This document shows positions 44,888 to 53,835 of a stretch of 64,000 nucleotides of DNA, one piece after another. Within the stretch, counting starts at the first letter, position 1, and each line of letters starts with the position of its first letter. Below the pieces are notes generated by a model. The model ran no database searches. It worked only from the letters and a program-made list of their open reading frames with translations, and had not been told where the DNA came from. A program made the position numbers and the translations under genes. The DNA comes from an uncultured Bryobacteraceae bacterium (GTDB lineage Bacteria > Acidobacteriota > Terriglobia > Bryobacterales > Bryobacteraceae): positions 1-64,000 of the forward strand of contig CAKZUE010000033.1 in NCBI GenBank assembly GCA_937920635.1. The letters are read 5' to 3'.

Positions 44888-45571
44888 GTGCAAACCGATT
44901 TTGTCCTGTTCGGCGCGCGCCACTGGGGCGTGATCCTGGCGATCCCTCTGGCGGCCGCGCTGTTGCGGCTGGCCGCCGGGCCGGAAGCGCGCCGGGGGCG
45001 CGCCGTGCGGCTCGCCGTGGGCGTCTTTCTGGCGGTGAACGAGCTGGTCTGGTACGCGTACCGTCTCTACACCGAGGGCGTGCGGTTTCCCGAGGCGCTG
45101 CCTCTGAACCTGTGCGACCTGTCGCTATGGCTCACCGTGTTCACGCTGCTCACTCTGAACCGGTGGCTGTTCGACGCCACCTGGTTCGTGGGCATCGGCG
45201 GGGCTTCGATGGCGGTGCTGACGCCCGAGCTGTGGGCGCCATTCTGGTCGTATCCGACGATGTACTTCTTCACGGCGCATGGAGGCGTGATCGCCGCGCT
45301 GGTCTTTCTGGCATGGGCGGGCATGGCGCGACCGCGGCGGCACGCCTTCTGGCGGGCGATGCTGGTGCTGCATGCGTGGGCGGCGTTTGTGGGGACGTTC
45401 AACCTGGTGTTCCACACGAATTACATGTACCTGTGCGGCAAGCCGCACGCGCCGTCCCTGCTGGATTTCATGGGGCCGTGGCCGTGGTACATCCTGACGG
45501 GCGACGCAGTGGCGGTGGTGGTTTTCGGACTGCTGGCGCTGCCCTTCGTCCGGCGCCGCGTGGAAGAATAG
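44888..45571 (+). CDS. TIGR02206/YwaF-family integral membrane protein
   Basis: This 227-residue protein with about 6-7 spans carries the family landmarks ARHWGVIL at the N-terminus, LPLNLCDLSLWL in the middle, and PELWAPFWSYPTMYFFTAHGG followed by YLCGKPHAPSLLDFMGPWPWY near the C-terminus. The function of this family is not established. The start is the GTG at 44888, 4 bases after the oxidoreductase-like gene, so they are probably co-transcribed; the following sialidase gene begins 8 bases after its stop. Confidence 0.88.
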   Translation: MQTDFVLFGARHWGVILAIPLAAALLRLAAGPEARRGRAVRLAVGVFLAVNELVWYAYRLYTEGVRFPEALPLNLCDLSLWLTVFTLLTLNRWLFDATWFVGIGGASMAVLTPELWAPFWSYPTMYFFTAHGGVIAALVFLAWAGMARPRRHAFWRAMLVLHAWAAFVGTFNLVFHTNYMYLCGKPHAPSLLDFMGPWPWYILTGDAVAVVVFGLLALPFVRRRVEE

Positions 45572-45579
45572 TCGGAGCC

Positions 45580-46767
45580 ATGCGATTCACTGCGGTCCTG
45601 TCTTTCTTCTTTGTGCTGGCGGCCGGCGCCGCCGACAAGCCGTTTGTGTCCAGGGAAGACATCTTCCCTCTGGACGCGAAGCACAACCACGCCTCGGCGA
45701 TCGTGCGGCTGCCGGACGGAGGGCTGATGGTGTGCTGGTATCGCGGCTCGGGCGAGCGGACAGCCGATGATGTGCAGATCATGGGCGCGGTGAAGCCGCG
45801 CGGCGCGAAAACATGGTCGGCGCCTTTTGTTCTGGCGGACGAACCGGGCTATCCGGATACCAATCCGGTGCTGTTTGTGGACCGGCAGGAACGCCTGTGG
45901 CTGTTCTGGCAGACGATTCTTGCCAACCTGTGGGAAAGCGCGGTGACGAACTTCCGCATGGCGGAGAAGTATGACGGGCGCGGCGTGCCGCGCTGGAACC
46001 GCGCCGGGCTGGTGCTGCCGAAGCCGGTGAAGATCGAGGAGGCGGCGGCGGAGCTGGCGCGGCGCATGCAGGGCACCGTCTGGGAGAAGCAGGCGGCGCG
46101 GATCGCGGAGATGGCGAAGGACAAGCTCACTACGCGGCTCGGCTGGATGACGCGGCCGCATCCGGTGCAGCTCGCCTCGGGGCGGATCCTGCTGCCGATG
46201 TATTCCGACGGGTTTGATTTCTCGCTCGTGGCGATCAGCGACGACGGCGGGTTGACGTGGCGCGGTTCTCAGCCGATCGCCAGCATCGCCGGCATCCAGC
46301 CGACGTTCGCCATCCGGAAGGATGGCACGATTGTCGCCTACATGAGGGACAATGGCCCGCCTCCGAAGCGGGTGCAGGTGAGCTACTCGAAGGACCAGGG
46401 CGAGACGTGGACCTTTGCCGAAGACACGGACATTCCCAATTCGGGCACGGGGCTGGAAGTGATCAACCTGCGCGACGGACGATGGCTGATGATCAATAAC
46501 GATACGGAAAAAGGAAGGCACTCGCTGGCGCTGACGATCTCGGACGACGAAGGCGCCACGTGGAAATGGAAGCGGCATCTGGAACTGGACACGCGCACGG
46601 ACCGCCCGGGGTCGTTCCATTACCCGTCGATCTTCCAGGCGCCCGACGGCACGATCCACGCGAGCTACAGCGTTTTTCTGAACCATCTGCCGGAAGGGCA
46701 GCCGCGCAAAACCATCCGCCACGCGCACTTCAATCTGGCGTGGGTGGAGGAAGGCGACCCCAAATAA
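45580..46767 (+). CDS. Secreted sialidase-like BNR-repeat exoglycosidase
   Basis: This 395-residue protein has a signal peptide (VLSFFFVLAAGAA). The N-terminal region HNHASAIVRLPDGGLMVCWYRGSGER carries the sialidase-type Arg positions, and Asp boxes read ISDDGGLTW, SKDQGETW and ISDDEGATW. BNR_2-type sialidases of this size occur across acidobacteria and planctomycetes; substrates are mostly unproved. CGGAG lies 4 bases before the ATG at 45580. It is part of a short-spaced run with the upstream membrane-protein and Gfo/Idh-like genes and the downstream GH2 gene, consistent with a host- or plant-glycan degradation operon. Confidence 0.86.
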   Translation: MRFTAVLSFFFVLAAGAADKPFVSREDIFPLDAKHNHASAIVRLPDGGLMVCWYRGSGERTADDVQIMGAVKPRGAKTWSAPFVLADEPGYPDTNPVLFVDRQERLWLFWQTILANLWESAVTNFRMAEKYDGRGVPRWNRAGLVLPKPVKIEEAAAELARRMQGTVWEKQAARIAEMAKDKLTTRLGWMTRPHPVQLASGRILLPMYSDGFDFSLVAISDDGGLTWRGSQPIASIAGIQPTFAIRKDGTIVAYMRDNGPPPKRVQVSYSKDQGETWTFAEDTDIPNSGTGLEVINLRDGRWLMINNDTEKGRHSLALTISDDEGATWKWKRHLELDTRTDRPGSFHYPSIFQAPDGTIHASYSVFLNHLPEGQPRKTIRHAHFNLAWVEEGDPK

Positions 46768-46835
46768 GGCAGGGCGCCGCTCCGGCAGAATCCCGTGCAG
46801 TGCGGGTGTATCATCGCTGTTTCGAGGAGATTACC

Positions 46836-49800
46836 ATGCGGCGTTTCGCGCTGATCATCGTCATTTCTGCGGGGTGTGCCATGGGGCAGATGCAGACGCG
46901 CGGCGTGGGCGTGTATCCGGGCGACCCGCGCGAAGATTTCTCTCCGGTCTCACGGATCGACAACACGAGTTACCGCAATCTCGCGTTGCACCGGGCGGCG
47001 TGGCACTCATCGAGTTACGACTACAACCTGACCGCGCAGCTTGTCACGGACGGAATTCGCGAGCAGCGGCTGCCACGGTGGCTCGTCACTGGCAGCAGCG
47101 AAAAAACAGTGTTCGAAAAGAACGAGCGCGAGTGGCTGCTGGACGGCAACTGGGTGACCACCGCAGATGTCAAAGGACCGAAAGGCTGGGTACAGGCCGG
47201 GTTCCTCGGCGGCGATGGGCCAGTGCAGGCGGACCGGATCGACATTGAAGCGAGGCTGAATCTGCGTAATGGCGGCGATGCCGGCTGGACAGTGACGGTG
47301 AAGGTTTCCGACGACGGGACCACATGGAAAGAAGCGGGGCGCGCCGGGAGCCGGGACCGGCTGAAGCAGGAGTTTGCCGCGAGCGTTGCGCTGACCCCCG
47401 CAGTGACGGCGAGATGGTTCCAAGTGGAGTTCGAAGCGCCTTCGGTGACTCAGTGGCGCGTAGGCGAGATCACGCCCTACCTCGCAGGCGCGAAGCTGTT
47501 GCTCAGCGGCCCGCATCCTTTCGCGAGCGCCTGGAAGAGCGCTGGCGCAGGCGAAGAGTGGGTGATGGCAGACCTGGGGGCGCAGTGCACCGTGGACCGT
47601 GTGGCGCTGCACTGGATCTGGCGCGCGGCGGAAGGGCGGGTGCAGGTCTCGCCGGACGGAAAACAGTGGCAGGATGCCGCGCCGCTTCCTGGTGGCGCTT
47701 CGCTGGTGGATGACATCCGGCTGCCTGGTCCTGTCAAGGCGCGGTTTGTGCGCGTGTGGATGACGAAGCCCGCCGTGAAGGAGGGCTACATCCTCTCCGA
47801 GCTGGAAGTGTACGGCCGCGGCGGGCCCGTGTGGGCGCCCAGGCCGCAGCCAGCGGTTGAGGGCGGAAAGATGCCGCTGTCGGGCGGCGGATGGCGGTTG
47901 CAGCGGGCGAGTCTCGTGCAGGCGCGCGGCGAGGCGCTCAGCCGGGCGGGATTCGCCGATGCGGACTGGATTCCGGCGACGGTACCCGGCACCGTGCTCG
48001 TGTCTTATCTGAACATCGGGGCCATTCCGGATCCGAATTACGCCGACAATCAGTTGATGATTTCCGATTCGTTTTTCCATTCCGATTTCTGGTATCGCAA
48101 TGAGTTTGTTGTGCCGCCGGCCCTCAAGAACGAGAAGCTCTGGCTGAATTTCGACGGAATCAACTGGAAGGCGCAGGTCTGGCTCAATGGAGAATTCCTG
48201 GGCCGCATCGATGGGGCGTTCCGGCGGGGCCGGTTCGATGTGACGGGCAAAGCGCGGATCGGGGAGAAGAACGCTGTGGCCGTGCTGGTGGAGAGGAATG
48301 CCACGCCGGGCAGCGTCAAGGAAAAGACGTTCGAGAATCCGGACAAGAATGGCGGCGCGCTGGGAGCGGACAATCCGACATTCCACGCTTCCATCGGCTG
48401 GGACTGGATCCCCACGATCCGGGGGCGCAACACAGGCATCTGGAATCGGGTCTATCTGTCAGCGACCGGCGCGGTCACGGTGGCGGATCCGCTGGTGACA
48501 AGCCGCGTCAGCGCGGACCGCGGCTCCGCGGAAGTCCGGTTGGAGTTCCTCGTGCAGAACCACGGCAGCCGTCCTGCGGCGGGCTTGTTGCGGGGCTCGT
48601 TTGGCGAGCGCAGTTTCTCGCAGCCGGTGGAATTGAAGCCGGGCGAGACGCGTGCCGTGCCGGTAACATTGCGCCTTGAGAAGCCGCGTCTTTGGTGGCC
48701 CAACGGATACGGGGAGCCGTACCTCTATTCCGTGAAAGCGAGGTTCGAGAGCAATGGCCGTGTCTCGGACGAGACCGCCTTCCAGGCGGGCGTGCGCGAA
48801 TTCACCTTCAGCGAGGAGGGGGGCGCGCTGCGGATGTGGATCAACGGGCGCCGCTTCATCCCGCGCGGCGGCAACTGGGGGTTCAGTGAATCGATGCTGC
48901 GCTACCGCGCGCGCGAGTACGACGCGGCGGTGCGCTACCACCGGGACCAGAACTTCACCATGATCCGCAACTGGGTGGGCATGATCGGCGAGGAGGAGTT
49001 TTACGAAGCGTGCGACCGTCATGGCATCGTGGTGTGGCAGGACTTCTGGCTGGCCAACCCCTGGGACGGTCCCGACCCCGACGATCACCGCATGTTTCTG
49101 GACAACGCGCGGGATCTGATGGAGCGCATCCGCCGCCACGCTTCGATCGGGCTTTATTGCGGCCGCAATGAAGGTTTCCCTCCTGCCCCGCTCGACCGAG
49201 AATTGCGGCGGCTGGTGGCGGAGCTGCATCCGGGCATGCATTACATCAGCAGCTCGGCCGATGAAGTGGTGAGCGGGCACGGCCCGTACCGGGCGATGCC
49301 GCTGGAGTATTACTTTCAGGACCGCGCCACGCCGAAATTCCACAGCGAGATGGGCATGCCGAACATCGTGACGTGGGAAAGCCTGCGCGAGTTCCTGCCG
49401 GAAGACGGGATGTGGCCGCAGGGGCGGCTGTGGGGCATTCACGATTTCTGCCTGACAGGAGCGCAGGGCGGGGCGTCGTTCCGCGAGTTGATCGAGAAGC
49501 GCTTCGGCGGCGCGCGGGACGCGCGGGAGTGGGTGCAACTGGCGCAGTTCCTCAACTACGACGGATACCGGGCGATGTTTGAAGCGCAGAGCCGCAACCG
49601 CATGGGGCTGCTGATCTGGATGAGCCACCCGGCATGGCCGTCGTTTGTCTGGCAGACCTACGATTACTACCTGGAGCCGACGGCCGCATATTTCGGCGCG
49701 AAGAAGGCGAACGAGCCGCTTCACGTGCAGTGGAACCCGGTGAGCAATGCGGTGGAGGTGGTCAATTACCACGCCGGAGACGTGGCTGGGCTGACGGTGG

Positions 49801-50312
49801 TGGCGAGGATTCTCGGCTTGGGCGGCGAGGTGCTGCGGGAAAACCAGGCTGCGCTCGACAGCAAAGAGGACTCCGTGCTGTCGCCGCTGCGGCTGGAGAT
49901 CCCGGTCAACCTGCCGCCGGTGTATTTCATCCGTCTGGAGTTGCGGCAGGGCGGCGAGCTTCTCTCCTCGAACCTGTACTGGCGCAGCGCTGCGGGGGAA
50001 GACTATACCGCGATGATGAAGCTGCCGCAGGTGAAGCTCGCCACTGAAACGCGAGCGCGGCGCGAAGGCGGCGCCTGGATCCTGGAAACCACGCTGCGCA
50101 ATCCTGAGCGCACTCCCGCGATGATGGTGCGATTGACGGCGGTGCGCGATAAGAGCGGCGACCGCATTCTGCCGGCGCTGTATTCGGACAATTATGTGAC
50201 GCTGATGCCCGGCGAGGCGGTGAGCATCCGCACGGAAGTGAATGACGCCGATTGCCGGGGCGAGGCGCCTATAATTCGCGTTGCGGGCTTCAACGCGGCG
50301 GGCGCGCCTTAG
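46836..50312 (+). CDS. Secreted GH2-family glycosidase with discoidin (F5/8 type C) domains
   Basis: This 1158-residue protein has a hydrophobic export signal ending near ISAGCAMGQ (possible lipoprotein). Residues about 45-215 and 220-345 look like two F5/8C discoidin carbohydrate-binding modules (NLALHRAAW, WVMADLGAQCTVDRVALHW). From about 350 comes GH2: sugar-binding jelly roll (FHSDFWYRNEFVVP), Ig domain (LWWPNGYGEPYLY), and TIM barrel with Arg-rich NWGFSESMLRYR. The acid/base is Glu779 in CGRNEG and the nucleophile Glu838 in FHSEMGMPN. Members closest to this layout are exo-beta-D-glucosaminidases or mannosidases; the substrate is not fixed. GAGGAGA is 5 bases before the ATG. Its stop overlaps the stop of the convergent ABC gene in TTAG. 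Confidence 0.9.
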   Translation: MRRFALIIVISAGCAMGQMQTRGVGVYPGDPREDFSPVSRIDNTSYRNLALHRAAWHSSSYDYNLTAQLVTDGIREQRLPRWLVTGSSEKTVFEKNEREWLLDGNWVTTADVKGPKGWVQAGFLGGDGPVQADRIDIEARLNLRNGGDAGWTVTVKVSDDGTTWKEAGRAGSRDRLKQEFAASVALTPAVTARWFQVEFEAPSVTQWRVGEITPYLAGAKLLLSGPHPFASAWKSAGAGEEWVMADLGAQCTVDRVALHWIWRAAEGRVQVSPDGKQWQDAAPLPGGASLVDDIRLPGPVKARFVRVWMTKPAVKEGYILSELEVYGRGGPVWAPRPQPAVEGGKMPLSGGGWRLQRASLVQARGEALSRAGFADADWIPATVPGTVLVSYLNIGAIPDPNYADNQLMISDSFFHSDFWYRNEFVVPPALKNEKLWLNFDGINWKAQVWLNGEFLGRIDGAFRRGRFDVTGKARIGEKNAVAVLVERNATPGSVKEKTFENPDKNGGALGADNPTFHASIGWDWIPTIRGRNTGIWNRVYLSATGAVTVADPLVTSRVSADRGSAEVRLEFLVQNHGSRPAAGLLRGSFGERSFSQPVELKPGETRAVPVTLRLEKPRLWWPNGYGEPYLYSVKARFESNGRVSDETAFQAGVREFTFSEEGGALRMWINGRRFIPRGGNWGFSESMLRYRAREYDAAVRYHRDQNFTMIRNWVGMIGEEEFYEACDRHGIVVWQDFWLANPWDGPDPDDHRMFLDNARDLMERIRRHASIGLYCGRNEGFPPAPLDRELRRLVAELHPGMHYISSSADEVVSGHGPYRAMPLEYYFQDRATPKFHSEMGMPNIVTWESLREFLPEDGMWPQGRLWGIHDFCLTGAQGGASFRELIEKRFGGARDAREWVQLAQFLNYDGYRAMFEAQSRNRMGLLIWMSHPAWPSFVWQTYDYYLEPTAAYFGAKKANEPLHVQWNPVSNAVEVVNYHAGDVAGLTVVARILGLGGEVLRENQAALDSKEDSVLSPLRLEIPVNLPPVYFIRLELRQGGELLSSNLYWRSAAGEDYTAMMKLPQVKLATETRARREGGAWILETTLRNPERTPAMMVRLTAVRDKSGDRILPALYSDNYVTLMPGEAVSIRTEVNDADCRGEAPIIRVAGFNAAGAP

Positions 50313-51100
50313 CTTCCGGCGGATGTGCGGACGGGCGCGTCGGGAAGCGCGTCCCACAGGTGGCGGTTCTCGCCGCTGATGAAGTCGGTGAAGGCGGCGG
50401 CCACCTCGCGATACGGGCCGTTGCGGACCAGGCGGCCGTGATGCAGCCAGATGCCGCGGCCGCAGAGCGGCTCCAGCATGGCGGAAACGTGGGAGACGCA
50501 CACCAGGGTGGCGCCCTTCTCGCGCAATTCCAGCAGGCGGCGGTGGCATTTTTTCTGGAATGCGGCGTCGCCCACGGCGAGAATCTCGTCGATCAGGATG
50601 ACGTCTCCCTCGGCGTGCACGGCGACGGAGAAGGCGAGCCGCAGCACCATGCCAGAGGAAAACGTGCGTAACGGCTGGTCCATGTAGCCTTGCAACTCGG
50701 CGAACTCGACGATCTTATCCGCGCGGTCACGAACCTCCAGGCGGGACATGCCAAGGATGGCGCCGTAGAGGCGGAGGTTTTCCCACCCGGTGAGGTCGGG
50801 ATGGAAGCCGGAGCCCAGCTCCATCAGCGTGCTCATGCGGCCGTCGACGGCGACGCGGCCGGAATCCGGGGTGAGAAGACCAGCCAGCACCGCGAGCAGC
50901 GTGCTCTTGCCGGCGCCGTTGGCCCCCAGGACTGCAAGCCCCTCTCCGCGGCCGAGGGAGAAACTGACGTCGTGCAGTGCGTAAAACCCCTCCGCCTGCC
51001 TGCCGGTCAGGCGGTCTTGCAGATATTGCCGCAAGAGCCTGCGGCTCCCCCGGGGGCGGTAAATCACCGAAACGTTTTCAGCCCGGATCGCCTCGTCCAT
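50309..51100 (-). CDS. Polysaccharide ABC exporter ATP-binding protein (Wzt/TagH/KpsT type)
   Basis: This 263-residue ATPase starts IRAENVSVIYRPRG and has Walker A GANGAGKST, a signature region FSSGMVLRLAFSVA (FSSGM replaces the usual LSGGQ, as typical of polysaccharide exporters) and Walker B VILIDEILAVGD. It powers export of O-antigen, capsule or teichoic-acid-like glycans with the permease next to it. The ATG directly follows the permease TAA on the minus strand (TAAATG), so translation is coupled. It lacks the long C-terminal carbohydrate-binding domain of some Wzt proteins, so chain-length or cap recognition is not expected here. Confidence 0.93.
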   Translation of the reverse strand: MDEAIRAENVSVIYRPRGSRRLLRQYLQDRLTGRQAEGFYALHDVSFSLGRGEGLAVLGANGAGKSTLLAVLAGLLTPDSGRVAVDGRMSTLMELGSGFHPDLTGWENLRLYGAILGMSRLEVRDRADKIVEFAELQGYMDQPLRTFSSGMVLRLAFSVAVHAEGDVILIDEILAVGDAAFQKKCHRRLLELREKGATLVCVSHVSAMLEPLCGRGIWLHHGRLVRNGPYREVAAAFTDFISGENRHLWDALPDAPVRTSAGS

Positions 51101-51862
51101 TTATAGATACCTGTAAAAACGGCGCCTCAGGCGGAAAAAAATAAATGTCCCAATCAGGAGAAATATAGCGGAAACAAGCGCCATTTTCCACATCAAAGTT
51201 GGCGGCGGCGGGCGGTGGCCGAGAATCACGGATTGCGTCGCCAGCACCAGCGCCGCCAGGGGGTTGAACTCGTACAGGCTCTTGTACTGCTGCGGCACCA
51301 TGGCGAAGCTGTAGAAGATCGGGACCAGCCAGAAAAGGACCAGGTTGGCGGACTCCACGACATAGCGGACGTCGCGGATCACGACGTGGAGGCTGCTGGA
51401 AGCCAGAGCCAGCCCGTAGATGAACAGCAATTCGAGGATCCAGATCACCGGCAGCCACAGGTAATGCCAGGTGACGGGCAGCCCGTACCACAGCACCAGA
51501 GCGAAAACCAGCAGAAGCTGAATGGCCAGGTGCAGGGTGTTGGAGAGCACCGACACCAGCGGCAGCAGCGCGGTCTGGATGGGAATCCGCTTCACCAGCG
51601 CAGAGTTTTCGGAGATCGAGACGGTCCCTGTGACCCAGGAGAGGGTGAAGAAATTGTACGGGATCAGCCCGCAAAGCACATACAGGGGGTAGTAGGGAAT
51701 GCGGTTGTCCAGCACCTTCGTGAAGACGAAAGTGAGAATTGCCATCATGGTGAGCGGGTTCAGCAAAGACCAGAACACGCCCAGCGACATGTTGCGGTAG
51801 CGGACGCGGAAGTCTTTCAGGACGAGTTCGGCGACAACGAAGCCGAGATTGGATCGGCGCAT
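51101..51862 (-). CDS. Polysaccharide ABC exporter permease (Wzm/KpsM type, ABC2 family)
   Basis: This 253-residue protein has six membrane spans. The start LVLKDFRVRYRNMSLGVFWSLLNPL with SLGVFWSLLNPLTMM is the ABC2/Wzm landmark, and FWLVPIFYSFAMVP followed by YEFNPLAALV fits the C-terminal part. It forms the membrane channel for the adjacent ATPase. The ATG at 51862 is chosen because the conserved part begins there; a TTG at 51928 would add 22 unconserved residues. No glycosyltransferase is adjacent. Upstream is the divergent Gld-like operon. The ATPase start abuts this gene's stop. Confidence 0.92.
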   Translation of the reverse strand: MRRSNLGFVVAELVLKDFRVRYRNMSLGVFWSLLNPLTMMAILTFVFTKVLDNRIPYYPLYVLCGLIPYNFFTLSWVTGTVSISENSALVKRIPIQTALLPLVSVLSNTLHLAIQLLLVFALVLWYGLPVTWHYLWLPVIWILELLFIYGLALASSSLHVVIRDVRYVVESANLVLFWLVPIFYSFAMVPQQYKSLYEFNPLAALVLATQSVILGHRPPPPTLMWKMALVSAIFLLIGTFIFFRLRRRFYRYL

Positions 51863-51975
51863 GTGATTCAGGCCGGCGGGCGAAGAGGCCGCGTCCCTGC
51901 AAGGGAGCGTTCTTCGCAGACCCTTCAATCATAGAAGACGGCCGCGGCGGCCTGCAATTGCCGGGCGGGGCGGGT

Positions 51976-52005
51976 TTGACAGTGACGAGCGGGCTCCTCT
52001 ATCCT
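51976..52005 (+). promoter_or_regulatory. Predicted sigma70 promoter of the Gld-like ABC operon
   Basis: A perfect TTGACA (51976-51981) and TATCCT (52000-52005) with an 18-base spacer lie 91 bases before the first gene, giving a 5' leader of about 85 bases. The divergent exporter genes start on the other side. Confidence 0.6.
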
Positions 52006-52096
52006 ATGTAGCGTCAAGCACTTGAGCGAGGGCAGCGACCGCGCTGCCGGTGGCGGGACAGCTCTTGTCCCGGATTCCCGCATCGAGGATGATCCG

Positions 52097-53068
52097 ATGA
52101 TCAGCGTCCAGAATCTGACAAAGAGATACGACCGCAATGTCGCCGTCAACGAAATCAGCTTCGAGGTTGCCAAGGGGCAAATCGTCGGCTTTCTGGGGCC
52201 GAACGGCGCCGGCAAGACGACGACCATGCGCATCCTCACCTGTTTCATGCCGCCCACTTCCGGGCGGGCTTCCGTGGCGGGCTTCGACGTGCTGGATCAG
52301 CCGCTCGAAGTGAAGCGCCGCATCGGCTATCTGCCCGAAACGCCGCCGCTCTACCCGGAAATGGAGGTGCACGAATACCTGGCATTCGTGGCGCGGCTGA
52401 AGGGCATCCCGCACGCCGACGTGAGCCGCAGAGTCGCCGAGGTGAGCGAGCGCTGCGCCGTGACCGACGTCTCCCGCAAGCTGATCTCGAAGCTTTCCAA
52501 GGGCTACCGGCAGCGCGTGGGGCTGGCGCAGGCGATCCTGCACAATCCCGACGTGCTGATTCTGGACGAACCCACGGCGGGACTCGACCCGAAGCAGATT
52601 CATGAAACGCGCCAGTTGATCCGCTCGCTCGCCGGCGAGCACACGATCATCCTCTCCACGCATATCCTGCCGGAAGTGGAGCAGACCTGCGACCACGTGA
52701 TTATCATCAGCAAGGGCAAGATCGTGGCGCAGGACACCGTGGAAAATCTGACCTCGCGGCTGAGGGGACAGGAGGCGGTGCTGGTGGAAGTGACGGGCGC
52801 GGGCGCAGACGACATCCGCGGAGCGCTGTCCGGGGTGCCGGGAGTGGCGCGCGTCGTGCACCGCGACTCGCGCAACGGCCTGCACTCCTTTGAAGTGGAG
52901 TCCGCTCCGGGGCAGAACGTGCGGGCGCTGCTGGCCCGGCGGGTCGTCGAAAGCGGCTGGTCGCTGCACGAATTGCGGCCGGTGGCGATGAGTCTCGAAG
53001 AAGTGTTCCTGGAGCTGACCGCATCAGAAAAAGCGGCCGAGGCCGACGGAAAAGGAGGCCGGCAATGA
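52097..53068 (+). CDS. ABC transporter ATP-binding protein (GldA-like)
   Basis: This 323-residue ABC-type ATPase has Walker A GPNGAGKTTT (about 37-46), signature LSKGYRQRVGLAQA, Walker B DVLILDEPTAGLD and a C-terminal regulatory domain ending SLEEVFLELTA. It resembles GldA and NatA/CcmA-type ATPases. It drives the ABC2 permease encoded next, with a GldG-like and a DUF4340 protein following. In Bacteroidota the related gld genes assist gliding; in other phyla the cluster has no settled role, and gliding is not implied here. I chose ATG 52097 with GAGG 8 bases upstream. The stop overlaps the next ATG as ATGA. Confidence 0.94.
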   Translation: MISVQNLTKRYDRNVAVNEISFEVAKGQIVGFLGPNGAGKTTTMRILTCFMPPTSGRASVAGFDVLDQPLEVKRRIGYLPETPPLYPEMEVHEYLAFVARLKGIPHADVSRRVAEVSERCAVTDVSRKLISKLSKGYRQRVGLAQAILHNPDVLILDEPTAGLDPKQIHETRQLIRSLAGEHTIILSTHILPEVEQTCDHVIIISKGKIVAQDTVENLTSRLRGQEAVLVEVTGAGADDIRGALSGVPGVARVVHRDSRNGLHSFEVESAPGQNVRALLARRVVESGWSLHELRPVAMSLEEVFLELTASEKAAEADGKGGRQ

Positions 53069-53832
53069 TGAACATCTGGACCATTTCCAGAAAAGAGCTC
53101 AAGTCGTATTTTGCATCCCCCATCGCCTATCTTCTGCTGGCGATGTATGCCGTGATTTTCGGCTTTTTCTTCTGGAATGCCGTCGGCTACTTTGTCAACA
53201 TCAGCATGCAGTCGACGATGATGGGCAGGAGCTTCCCGATGGACGTCAACGAGATGATCATCCGGCCGCTGCTGATGAACACATCGGTGGTGGGGCTGTT
53301 CCTCATCCCGCTGATCTCCATGCGGCTGTTCGCTGAGGAGAAGCGGCAGGGCACGATCGAGCTGCTGATGACCTCGCCGGTGCGCGACATGGAGGTGATT
53401 CTGGGCAAGTGGCTGGCGGCCCTGATTCTGTACGCCTGCCTGCTGGGCATCAGCCTGCTGAACATGGGCTTCCTGTTCGCATACGGCAAGCCGGACTGGC
53501 GCCCCATGCTGGTCGGCTACCTGGGACTGATCCTTCAGGCAGGCGGACTGCTGGCAGTGGGCACGTTCATTTCGACTACAACCCGCAACCAGATCATCGC
53601 CGGGGCGGTGACGTTCGGCGCCTGCCTGTTGCTCTGGGTGTTCGATTGGGTGGCTGGCTACGAGACGGCCACATGGGCGACCGTGATGGGCTACATGTCA
53701 GTGGTCCGCCATTACGAGCCGTTCTCGAAGGGGGTGATCGATACGAAGGACGCCGTCTACTTCCTGTCTCTGATCTTCCTGGGAATCTTCCTGACGTCGC
53801 GGAGCCTCGAGTCGCTCCGGTGGAGGGCGTAA
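53065..53832 (+). CDS. ABC-2 type permease (GldF-like)
   Basis: This 255-residue protein has six to seven spans. The N-terminal region ISRKELKSYFASPIAYLLLAMY and the cytoplasmic loop EEKRQGTIELLMTSPVRDMEVILGKW are ABC2-permease landmarks. A periplasmic segment (about 38-75) with several Met residues precedes the second span. It pairs with the upstream ATPase (ATGA overlap) and is followed after 3 bases by the GldG-like gene, so the three and the DUF4340 gene are one operon. The transported substrate is unknown. Confidence 0.92.
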   Translation: MMNIWTISRKELKSYFASPIAYLLLAMYAVIFGFFFWNAVGYFVNISMQSTMMGRSFPMDVNEMIIRPLLMNTSVVGLFLIPLISMRLFAEEKRQGTIELLMTSPVRDMEVILGKWLAALILYACLLGISLLNMGFLFAYGKPDWRPMLVGYLGLILQAGGLLAVGTFISTTTRNQIIAGAVTFGACLLLWVFDWVAGYETATWATVMGYMSVVRHYEPFSKGVIDTKDAVYFLSLIFLGIFLTSRSLESLRWRA

Positions 53833-53835
53833 AAG